Part shown: positions 1 through 5,953 of the stretch, piece after piece
Layout: every line of letters starts with the position of its first letter
Numbering within the stretch: the stretch's first letter is position 1
Assembly (NCBI GenBank): GCA_030621995.1
Contig: JAUXGP010000091.1
Location: forward strand, 1 to 6,703
Direction of reading: 5' to 3'
DNA: 6,703 bases
Source: Psychrilyobacter sp.
GTDB taxonomy: Bacteria > Fusobacteriota > Fusobacteriia > Fusobacteriales > Fusobacteriaceae
Notes under the pieces: generated by a model
Seen by the model: only the letters and a program-made list of their open reading frames with translations
Told to the model about the DNA's origin: nothing
Databases searched by the model: none
Position numbers and translations under genes: made by a program

Positions 1-30
1 AAAAGGAGGAGCTGAGCTCCTCCTTTTTTT
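1..30 (+). terminator. Rho-independent terminator at the left edge
   Basis: The arms at 1-13 and 15-27 are perfect reverse complements around a single central G. In RNA this gives a stem of about 12 bp with a UGA loop. The 3' arm runs into seven consecutive T (24-30), the classical intrinsic terminator layout for + strand transcription. The gene it would end lies left of the window and cannot be seen. The 5' side has an A run, so some termination in the opposite direction is possible. It is the first part of a longer direct repeat whose other copy follows the MATE gene. Confidence 0.85.
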
Positions 31-114
31 AAAGTTTTTCCTATTATATGACCTTTTTCCGGTAAAGTTCCACCTGCAATTAGTTATTTTACCGGGAGAA
101 TGAAATTCATATTA
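1..114 (+). repeat. Direct repeat, copy 1 (terminator plus second hairpin)
   Basis: This block matches 1687-1799 with 11 mismatches and one single-base gap by hand alignment, about 89% identity. It contains the terminator hairpin and, at 54-100, a second stem. The second stem's core CCGGTAAA (59-66) pairs with TTTACCGG (88-95). Outside the core it extends to about 15 pairs if G-U pairs are allowed, with a loop of about 17 bases. Similarity stops abruptly near 114. The longest identical block between the copies is 19 bases (58-76 against 1743-1761), covering the left arm and part of the loop of the second hairpin. I do not recognise it as a named RNA family or mobile element. Confidence 0.85.
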
Positions 115-249
115 TTTTTCACTCATTCTTCTAAAATTACTTTAAAAAAAACTATAGTATAACTTTTTCTTTTCTATTACAGGTGTTATACAATGCCTTC
201 TTTCATACCTTTTAACCTTTATTTTTCCAGATCACCTACCTCCTCTCCC
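115..249. other. AT-rich spacer, no gene seen
   Basis: Together with the repeat before it and the promoter after it, this forms the 319-base noncoding stretch ahead of the MATE gene. It is rich in A and T runs and has many stops in all frames. Minor features are an 8-base palindrome ACTATAGT near 151 and TCATTCT (123-129), which can pair with AGAATGA (97-103). Neither is strong enough to call a site. I see no small ORF with a convincing ribosome binding site. Confidence 0.5.
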
Positions 250-278
250 TTGATATAATACAGAAAATATGCTATAAT
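250..278 (+). promoter_or_regulatory. Sigma-70 promoter for the MATE gene
   Basis: The -35 box TTGATA (250-255) and the perfect -10 box TATAAT (273-278) are separated by the ideal 17 bases. The -10 is also extended, with TG at 270-271 one base upstream. Transcription would begin near 284-286, giving a leader of about 35 bases before the ATG at 320. This is too short for a riboswitch. No clear operator dyad overlaps the boxes, so strong and possibly constitutive expression is likely. Confidence 0.85.
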
Positions 279-306
279 GTTATATTTTGCCACTTAATTT
301 TATTAT

Positions 307-314
307 AAAAGGAG
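307..314 (+). promoter_or_regulatory. Ribosome binding site that fixes the MATE start
   Basis: AAAAGGAG ends five bases before the ATG at 320. It decides in favour of that ATG over the in-frame TTG at 287. The TTG has no Shine-Dalgarno sequence and lies only a base or two after the predicted transcription start. Confidence 0.85.
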
Positions 315-319
315 TCACT

Positions 320-1681
320 ATGAAGTTTAAAAAAAAGAGAGACCTTATAGTAAAGGGAAATCTCTATAAAGTTATATTTTCCATTGCCCTTCCCCTCATG
401 ATCAGTACCTTGATTCAGAGAGCATATACCCTTACAGATATGTATTTTATGGGAAAAATCGGTAGTAATGAAGTTGCTGCTCTGACCTTTGTCGATCCTA
501 TTATTACTGCTATAATGAATATGGGACTGGGACTTTCTGTTCCTATGATTGCTATGGTATCTCAGAATATAGGTGCTAAGATGTACGAAGAGGCGAAGAA
601 AAGCATCGGTAATCTGCTATACGTAGCACTTGTCACTTCTGTAGTTATTGCTGTTTTTGGGCTACTTTTTTCTACTAAGATTCTCGAACTCCTGAGATTG
701 GACGGAGACCTCTTGACCCTTGGATCTGCATATTTAAAAGTTGTGCTTTTAGGAACAATTTTCACCTTTATAAACACCTGCTATATCTCTATAAAACAGG
801 CTGAGGGTGATTCTATGCGTCCTCTTTACCTGAATATCTTTTCTCTGGCGTTAAACATCATACTAAATCCCATACTTATATTTAATATGAATCTGGGAAT
901 TGTTGGTGCCGCCCTGGCCACCATACTTTCCAAAGGAATTCTTGCCCTCTATGGTATGTTTGATGTCTTTACCGGCAGTGGACTAAAGATTGAAAAAAAA
1001 CATATTACAATAACTAAAGACGAGCTGAAAAGAATATTAGCTATCGGCCTTCCTGCTATTATTACCAAGATGGCCTCCCCTGTGGGAAATATGCTTATAA
1101 ATTCCCATGCTGTGACCTATGGTCCTGCTCTTCTGGCATCTGTGGGGCTTGGGAATAAGATCAACAGTCTCTTATTCAGCTTAAATTCCAGTCTCTGTGC
1201 TGCTATGACTACCATCACAGGACAAAATCTTGGAAACAACAACCCTGACAGAGTAAAGGAAGCTGTAAAAAAGATGGCAGTTCTCTCTGTTATCTTAGGA
1301 ATAATAGGAACCTTCATCATCCTTTATTTCAGTGAAGGAATTGTAAAAACTTTTTCCTCTGATGCAAAAGTTATAGATACCACAAAGGAATTTTTAAAGA
1401 TTACCGTTCCCACTGTATTTATGTGGGGAGTATATCAGATCGTCTCCGGTGTTTACCAGGGATCTGGTTTTACCAAGATCTCTATGTATATTACCCTGAT
1501 AAGACTATGGATCATCAGGATTCCCCTTATCTTTATCTTAGATCATTTTATAGGAGGAAGATCCCTATGGTATTCCACAGCCATAGCTACCAATGCTATC
1601 GGTATAGTATCTATAGCTTTTTACCTCTCTGGTTCATGGATGAAAAAAAACAAATATGTTTATAGAAGAAAAATAATCTAA
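320..1681 (+). CDS. MATE family efflux transporter
   Basis: The product is a 453-residue integral membrane protein of the multidrug and toxic compound extrusion family (NorM/DinF-like), the usual length. These proteins export cationic drugs or metabolites in exchange for Na+ or H+. Two homologous halves are visible. The first starts at SIALPLMISTLIQRAYTLTD (21-40) and has the family motif QAEGDSMRP (160-168) followed by LNIILNPILIF. The second starts at IGLPAIITKMASP (242-254), with GQNLG and later YQGSGFTK as the matching elements. About twelve hydrophobic helices are apparent, with a basic N-terminus (KFKKKR) and a basic C-terminal tail (KKNKYVYRRK). The ATG at 320 is chosen because of its AAAAGGAG site. 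The gene is monocistronic, with its own promoter and terminator, and converges on the glycerate kinase gene. The substrate cannot be predicted. A role in mannosylglycerate use is unlikely given the opposite orientation and separate promoter. Confidence 0.93.
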   Translation: MKFKKKRDLIVKGNLYKVIFSIALPLMISTLIQRAYTLTDMYFMGKIGSNEVAALTFVDPIITAIMNMGLGLSVPMIAMVSQNIGAKMYEEAKKSIGNLLYVALVTSVVIAVFGLLFSTKILELLRLDGDLLTLGSAYLKVVLLGTIFTFINTCYISIKQAEGDSMRPLYLNIFSLALNIILNPILIFNMNLGIVGAALATILSKGILALYGMFDVFTGSGLKIEKKHITITKDELKRILAIGLPAIITKMASPVGNMLINSHAVTYGPALLASVGLGNKINSLLFSLNSSLCAAMTTITGQNLGNNNPDRVKEAVKKMAVLSVILGIIGTFIILYFSEGIVKTFSSDAKVIDTTKEFLKITVPTVFMWGVYQIVSGVYQGSGFTKISMYITLIRLWIIRIPLIFILDHFIGGRSLWYSTAIATNAIGIVSIAFYLSGSWMKKNKYVYRRKII

Positions 1682-1686
1682 ATACT

Positions 1687-1715
1687 AAAAGGAGGAGCTC
1701 AGCTCCTCCTTTTTT
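1687..1715 (+). terminator. Terminator of the MATE gene, possibly bidirectional
   Basis: Perfect arms at 1687-1699 and 1701-1713 surround a single C, with six T at 1710-1715. It starts five bases after the MATE stop codon. Read on the - strand, the same stem is followed by only four T, so it could also stop transcripts from the glycerate kinase gene, less strongly and about 140 bases after that stop codon. The arms are identical to those at 1-27; only the central base differs (C here, G there). Confidence 0.88.
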
Positions 1716-1799
1716 AAAATTTTCCCTATTATACGATCTTTATCCGGTAAAGTTCCACCTGAAATTAATTATTTTGCCGGGAGAACAAAATTCATATTA
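1687..1799 (+). repeat. Direct repeat, copy 2
   Basis: This is the second copy of the block at 1-114, in the same orientation, filling most of the gap between the convergent MATE and glycerate kinase genes. The second hairpin is kept: CCGGTAAA (1744-1751) against TTTGCCGG (1773-1780). The A-to-G change at 1776 preserves pairing only as U-G in + strand RNA. The outer stem has one new A-A mismatch (1742/1782). Conservation of both hairpins outside coding sequence suggests a recent duplication, or a dispersed element with retained structure. Confidence 0.85.
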
Positions 1800-1856
1800 A
1801 CATCCGTTTTTAATCAAATTCAACTTATGATTTCATTAATACTTTCTATTATTACT

Positions 1857-3008
1857 CTAACCAAACTTTTTTTCACACACTCTTATGAGTCTAAATATCT
1901 CCTCGGTATTCTTCTCCACAAAGGCTCTAGCTCTGTCTCTGTCCATGGCTTCCTTTAAGGAGATAGGATAGTTTATTGTGGAGAAGAGTGCATCTATCCC
2001 ATAGTCGTGTGTTGCTCCTGCATCATCTGCCACACTTCCTGCCAGTGCTATTACAGGTATTCCATGCTCTTTACACAGCTTCGACACTCCTATTGGAGCT
2101 TTACCCATAATCGACTGAAAGTCTATCCTCCCCTCTCCTGTTATGACAAAATCCGCTCCCTTTATCTCATTGACAAGATCAACCTCTTCAAGAACTATAT
2201 CAATTCCAGGTCTGAGTTCTCCGCCTAAAAAGGCTAAAAAACCTCCTCCAAGGCCTCCTGCCGCTCCAGTTCCCGGAATCTCTGCCACATCCTTTCCCAT
2301 CTTTTCTCTGAGGGTACAAGCAAACTTTTCTAGGCACGAATCCAGGTATTCAACCATCTCTTCATCCGCACCTTTTTGTCTTGCGTAGACATGAGCTGCT
2401 CCTCTGGGACCGTGGAAGGGATTATCCACATCACAGGCTATGAGGAATTTACACTGATCTAGTTCCTTCATAACTTTGGATTCATCTATCTCAGCTACTC
2501 TTTCCAATATCTCTCCGCCGTATCCAAGCTCTCTATTATTTTCATCAAGAAACTTATATCCCAGCGCTTGCAGCATTCCAAGTCCTGCATCATTTGTGGC
2601 ACTACCCCCAATTCCGACAATAAAATCTCTGCACCCCCTTTTAATGGCATCCTTTATCAGTTCTCCCGTTCCATAAGTTGTTACTTTTAGTGGGTTTCTC
2701 TCTTCTGGCTTTAATAAGGGAAGTCCAGAAGCTGAAGCCATCTCTATGACCGCCGTCCTGTCATTTCCCATTATTCCATATCTGGCATTTACAGGTCTCA
2801 TGAGGGGATCATTGACCACTATATCCACAAACTTACCTCCGCTTCCTTCTACAAGTGACTCTACAGTCCCCTCTCCTCCATCTGCAATGGGAACCTTCAC
2901 CACAGTTGCATCTTCATATACTTTTTTTACCCCATTTTCTATCGCCTGCCCTAGTTCACATGAACTAAGACTTCCCTTAAATGAATCTATAGCCACTACA
3001 ATTTTCAT
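1857..3008 (-). CDS. Glycerate kinase (GarK/GlxK family)
   Basis: The product is a 383-residue cytoplasmic kinase of the glycerate kinase family (PF02595; E. coli GarK and GlxK are about 381 residues). It phosphorylates D-glycerate with ATP; the E. coli enzymes make 2-phosphoglycerate, which enters lower glycolysis. Family blocks appear in order: VAIDSFKGSLSS (5-16), PIADGGEGTVESL (40-52), TTYGTGELI (110-118), GIGGSATNDAGLGMLQALG (132-150), ACDVDNPFHGPRGAA (191-205), GTGAAGGLGGGFLAF (246-260) and TGEGRIDFQSIMGKAPIGV (290-308). The glycine-rich blocks are the expected nucleotide and substrate sites. The protein looks complete. The ATG is preceded by AAGGAGG four bases or so upstream, and the stop is TAG. 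It lies 214 bases downstream of the mannosidase gene on the same strand. That gap may hold its own promoter, so co-transcription is possible but not proven. I infer that it consumes the glycerate released by the mannosidase. The sequence does not tell GarK from GlxK, so no symbol is given. Confidence 0.95.
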   Translation of the reverse strand: MKIVVAIDSFKGSLSSCELGQAIENGVKKVYEDATVVKVPIADGGEGTVESLVEGSGGKFVDIVVNDPLMRPVNARYGIMGNDRTAVIEMASASGLPLLKPEERNPLKVTTYGTGELIKDAIKRGCRDFIVGIGGSATNDAGLGMLQALGYKFLDENNRELGYGGEILERVAEIDESKVMKELDQCKFLIACDVDNPFHGPRGAAHVYARQKGADEEMVEYLDSCLEKFACTLREKMGKDVAEIPGTGAAGGLGGGFLAFLGGELRPGIDIVLEEVDLVNEIKGADFVITGEGRIDFQSIMGKAPIGVSKLCKEHGIPVIALAGSVADDAGATHDYGIDALFSTINYPISLKEAMDRDRARAFVEKNTEEIFRLIRVCEKKFG

Positions 3009-3012
3009 TTTT

Positions 3013-3019
3013 CCTCCTT
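3013..3019 (-). promoter_or_regulatory. Ribosome binding site of glycerate kinase
   Basis: On the - strand the sequence reads AAGGAGG, a near-perfect Shine-Dalgarno, followed by a short A-rich spacer and the ATG at 3008. It supports the chosen start. Confidence 0.85.
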
Positions 3020-3033
3020 GATCTTTTATTAAC

Positions 3034-3066
3034 TAAGGCTCCTAGAAAAAAATTCTAAGAGCCTTA
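3034..3066 (-). other. Stem-loop upstream of glycerate kinase
   Basis: AAGGCTC (3035-3041) and TAGAA (3043-3047) pair with TTCTA (3053-3057) and GAGCCTT (3059-3065), with one further T-A pair outside. The single non-Watson-Crick position (3042/3058) is a U-G pair in - strand RNA but a C-A mismatch in + strand RNA, so the structure fits - strand transcription. The loop is five bases. No T run follows on the - strand, so it is not a standard intrinsic terminator. It could be an imperfect terminator or 3' stabiliser for the mannosidase message, a leader hairpin of the kinase message, or a protein-binding dyad. Confidence 0.55.
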
Positions 3067-3118
3067 AAGTATAAAAAGAGTTCTAAAATAAACTTTTTCA
3101 ATACAGATTTTTCAACTA

Positions 3119-3131
3119 AAACGTCACGTTT
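3119..3131. promoter_or_regulatory. 13-base palindrome, candidate operator
   Basis: AAACGT and ACGTTT flank a single C, a perfect dyad in the gap between mannosidase and kinase. Weaker symmetry continues outward: TCAACTAA (3112-3119) resembles the reverse complement of TTAGTTTGA (3138-3146), with a one-base bulge. On the - strand a TTGAAA that could act as a -35 box lies just downstream of the dyad (3108-3113). A poor -10 candidate TTTATT follows at about 17 bases. The arrangement suggests a regulator site upstream of a kinase promoter, but both boxes are weak and no known operator consensus is recognised. Confidence 0.3.
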
Positions 3132-3222
3132 AATTATTAGTTTGATAGCTTCGGAGATATATCACACATAGAGCCTCCACTTACTATTGTAATCTTAGAA
3201 AATATTAATACCTCTCACTATA

Positions 3223-5865
3223 TTATTTAACCTTTACAAGGATTGTTCTAGCCTGACAAGGTTTAATATCTCTCACTGTGATTGTTTTTCCATTTACATC
3301 TGCTGTTGTAAAAATCTCCTCATTCATGTTAGACTCATGAGCTTCTGCTACATCTACATTGAATGTAATAGTTTCATCTATATTTCTATCTCTGTGCGGA
3401 TTAAAGATTCTTACTGCGATATACTCATCGTTTTCAGATCTTTTTACTACAGATAACTCAGCATTTCCTTCTATCTCAAGAAGTCCAAATCTTGCTGGAG
3501 CTGCAATGTCTTCCTTATTTAGTTTCATTGCATCAAATGGAATCTTGTTATAAGTCTCATATGGAGTTGTGTAATCTCTGGCTGCTTTGAAAGTATCTCC
3601 CTCAAGAGTAGTTCCCTTATGAGTATATATAGCTAACTCATAGGTCTGCTTTCCTAACATCTGAGAATCTGGACAAGGCATCTTTATTCCAGACGGTCTG
3701 CCTGGTCTAGTGTATAGGTTTTCTTTTCCTAATACTCCAATACCTCTCATTAGAGTAATGGCCATAGTGTCGTATCCTGCACCTACTACCTCATACTCTC
3801 TTAATCCATTTGTTAAGATGGATAGACCCTCTTCATTGTTATGAATACCAACAAGTGACATCATTGAATAAGTCGTCTGTGGCATCTCTTTCCACTTTTC
3901 CTGCTCCCATACGTCCATAGCTGTATCATAGTTATCTCTTATCATAGATCCAAACTGCTGATCCGCTGTTGAAGTAGTTGTCTTATATGGAGTTGGCACC
4001 ATAAATCTTACTCTGTGATCCTTTACTCTGTTGTCCATAGTTACAGATACATCTATTCTCTTAACTCCTGCAGTTAACTTGACCTCGATCTCGAAGTCAT
4101 TTGAAGAGTTGATTATTTTGTTCTTTCTGTCTTCTAAGTCAGCCGGAAGCTCAAGAGTATACTTAATTGCAGCTTTTTCTTCTAATCCTAGCTTAACCAT
4201 CTCTACCTTTGCTTTTACAGCTTCGTTAGTGATGACCAATTCCTGTTCAGGTCTTAATGGAGAGTAATCATACTCGTCTCCGTCATCTGATCCTTCCTCA
4301 AGAAGTAATGCATTTTCATAAGTTCTATTAAGCTCTTTATCAAAGATATTGATAGTTCCATTTTCATTTACAGTCACTGAGTAAAACTCGTTCTCTAGAG
4401 AAGATTTAGCTTCAGCTTCAATTGCCGCTGAATCTCCCTCTACTTTAGTGATATATAGAGTCTCATATCCAAGAGCCGGGATATCAGATACTTTTAACTG
4501 AATCTTATACTCTACAAATGGCTCATATACTCCGTAGTGTACAATCTGTCTGTCGATTAATCCTGGATCGATTTCATACTTTTCAATAACGTTGTAAGCT
4601 ACTTCCTTACCCATCGAATCTTCGATCTTAAAGTCATTTGCTCTGATTCTTACAGTAGCGTTTACGACTCTGTCAGTTGCCTGTGGTAATAAGTTGTATA
4701 CTACCAACTTATCTGCACCGTCTATAGCTGGTGAATGGTCAGCAATCTTTCTCTTGTAGTGAATTATTAGGCTCTCTACCTTATCTGTAGCTAGGATGAA
4801 TCTTTCAAGGATCTCTCTGTGAACCTTGTCTGAACAACAACATCCGATTGAATCGTGTGCATGGTTCTTCATGATTAACTTCCAGATGTGCTCTATTAAT
4901 CCGTGATGGTATTCAAATCCAAGAGTTGCAGCCATTGATGCTAGTGGTTCTAATATATTTGTAATCTGATACTCAAGCTTTGCATGGATATCTTTTATAT
5001 CCATTCTTGTAGATGAGATTGATCTGTGAATTCTCATGTATTTACCATCGATGAATTCCCCTCTTATCGTATCTAGCTTGTCAGCATTTTTTTCAATATC
5101 TTTATATACTTCATCAAAATTTGACATGAAAAAGTCATGTTCAGGGTACATTTCATTTAGTGTTGCTATTGCATCAAAGATATCCTTTTGAAGCGGCATC
5201 TGGTCGTGTCCATTAGGCAGGATTAGAGCTTCGCCAGTTGCTCCTGTTTCTAATACCTTTAGGTATGTATCGAGTCTTTTTCTTAATCCTTCCTTGTCAG
5301 TTGGAAGATATTTACCAATAGCATATCCTAGAGGCAAGATTTGGTTAAGTACTTTCGAACCATCTAACGATTCCCAGTAGAACTCAGTCTTGTTAGTTCC
5401 ATGTCTTTCTGAACATCCTCTCCAAAACATTGATTTGTCTATTCCAAAACCGTTGAAGATCTGAGGTAACTGTTCAGATTGTCCGAATGAATCAGGAATA
5501 TATCCAATTCTCATAAAGTCTCCAAACTCTCTCGAATCTTTGATTCCATAAAGAAGGTTTCTAGCAATGGATTCTCCGTTTACTATGATAGAATCTGTCT
5601 GTGAGTACCAAGGTCCTACAATAAGCTTTCCAGCTTGAACCAGTGCCTTGACTCTTTCTCTATTTTGAGGTTTGATTGCAAAATAATCTTCTAATATTGC
5701 TGTCTGTCCATCTAATACATAATACTTATACTCAGGATCTGTCTCCAACCTATCCAATATCTCTTCCATGTTGTTCATAAGAAGTATTCTTGATTCCTCT
5801 GTTGAAAAATACCATTCTCTGTCCCAGTGCATATGAGGTACTACGTGTACTCTATATTTTTTCAT
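3223..5865 (-). CDS. GH38 alpha-mannosidase, MngB-type (mannosylglycerate hydrolase)
   Basis: This 880-residue protein is close in size to E. coli MngB, which hydrolyses 2-O-(6-phospho-alpha-mannosyl)-D-glycerate to mannose 6-phosphate and glycerate. The GH38 catalytic domain occupies roughly residues 4-270. It has the zinc motif HMHWDREW (11-18; by family comparison H13 and D15 are ligands) and the nucleophile motif PDSFGQS (D125). The middle helical domain (about 275-350) supplies NHAHDS, with H337 as the last zinc ligand, next to D338. Beta-rich C-terminal domains fill the remainder to about 880. There is no signal peptide or membrane segment, so it is cytoplasmic, as needed for a substrate phosphorylated during uptake. 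The start is supported by AAAAGGAG seven bases upstream of the ATG and by the position of the zinc motif. It follows the PTS EIIC gene by 88 bases. Activity on other alpha-mannosides cannot be excluded; the neighbouring PTS and glycerate kinase genes make mannosylglycerate the best guess. Confidence 0.92.
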   Translation of the reverse strand: MKKYRVHVVPHMHWDREWYFSTEESRILLMNNMEEILDRLETDPEYKYYVLDGQTAILEDYFAIKPQNRERVKALVQAGKLIVGPWYSQTDSIIVNGESIARNLLYGIKDSREFGDFMRIGYIPDSFGQSEQLPQIFNGFGIDKSMFWRGCSERHGTNKTEFYWESLDGSKVLNQILPLGYAIGKYLPTDKEGLRKRLDTYLKVLETGATGEALILPNGHDQMPLQKDIFDAIATLNEMYPEHDFFMSNFDEVYKDIEKNADKLDTIRGEFIDGKYMRIHRSISSTRMDIKDIHAKLEYQITNILEPLASMAATLGFEYHHGLIEHIWKLIMKNHAHDSIGCCCSDKVHREILERFILATDKVESLIIHYKRKIADHSPAIDGADKLVVYNLLPQATDRVVNATVRIRANDFKIEDSMGKEVAYNVIEKYEIDPGLIDRQIVHYGVYEPFVEYKIQLKVSDIPALGYETLYITKVEGDSAAIEAEAKSSLENEFYSVTVNENGTINIFDKELNRTYENALLLEEGSDDGDEYDYSPLRPEQELVITNEAVKAKVEMVKLGLEEKAAIKYTLELPADLEDRKNKIINSSNDFEIEVKLTAGVKRIDVSVTMDNRVKDHRVRFMVPTPYKTTTSTADQQFGSMIRDNYDTAMDVWEQEKWKEMPQTTYSMMSLVGIHNNEEGLSILTNGLREYEVVGAGYDTMAITLMRGIGVLGKENLYTRPGRPSGIKMPCPDSQMLGKQTYELAIYTHKGTTLEGDTFKAARDYTTPYETYNKIPFDAMKLNKEDIAAPARFGLLEIEGNAELSVVKRSENDEYIAVRIFNPHRDRNIDETITFNVDVAEAHESNMNEEIFTTADVNGKTITVRDIKPCQARTILVKVK

Positions 5866-5872
5866 GATTTAT

Positions 5873-5880
5873 CTCCTTTT
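5873..5880 (-). promoter_or_regulatory. Ribosome binding site of the mannosidase
   Basis: The - strand reads AAAAGGAG, seven bases before the ATG at 5865. It confirms the start and lies just after the intercistronic stem-loop, so the site should remain single-stranded and accessible. Confidence 0.8.
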
Positions 5881-5887
5881 ATTTAAG

Positions 5888-5921
5888 AGTGGCAGATATT
5901 GTCTAGTCAATATCTGCCACT
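5888..5921 (-). other. Strong intercistronic stem-loop between PTS and mannosidase genes
   Basis: AGTGGCAGATATTG (5888-5901) and CAATATCTGCCACT (5908-5921) form a perfect 14-bp stem with a six-base loop. The + strand reading is equally stable, but only - strand genes flank it. On the - strand it is followed by CTTAAAT rather than a T run, so complete intrinsic termination is unlikely. Such hairpins between operon genes commonly stabilise the 3' end of the upstream message or set the expression ratio between genes. A DNA-level operator is the alternative. It lies about 22 bases upstream of the mannosidase start. Confidence 0.8.
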
Positions 5922-5933
5922 TAAGTTATTCTC

Positions 5934-5953
5934 TAAGATTTAATAAGATTTAA
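5934..5953. repeat. 10-base tandem duplication after the PTS gene
   Basis: TAAGATTTAA occurs twice, head to tail (5934-5943 and 5944-5953), immediately after the PTS EIIC stop codon. The 10-base period is close to one helical turn. It is short and AT-rich, so slippage is the simplest origin. Confidence 0.8.

Noticed and set aside
1..114. Riboswitch read on the - strand (hairpin followed by terminator)
   Set aside because: The order resembles an aptamer plus terminator. In copy 2, however, the sequence next on the - strand is the antisense of the MATE 3' end, so no gene would be controlled, and no known aptamer core is recognised.
287..319. Upstream in-frame TTG start that would add 11 residues to the MATE protein
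   Set aside because: It has no ribosome binding site and falls at about the predicted transcription start. The ATG at 320 has an excellent Shine-Dalgarno, and MATE proteins begin shortly before the first helix, as here.
320..1681. MATE gene as a transposon-borne cassette
   Set aside because: The flanks are direct repeats of terminator type. No transposase, inverted terminal repeats or short target-site duplications are seen.
3034..3066. Ordinary intrinsic terminator for the mannosidase operon
   Set aside because: No T run follows the stem on the - strand, and it lies about 160 bases past the mannosidase stop, immediately before the kinase ribosome binding site.
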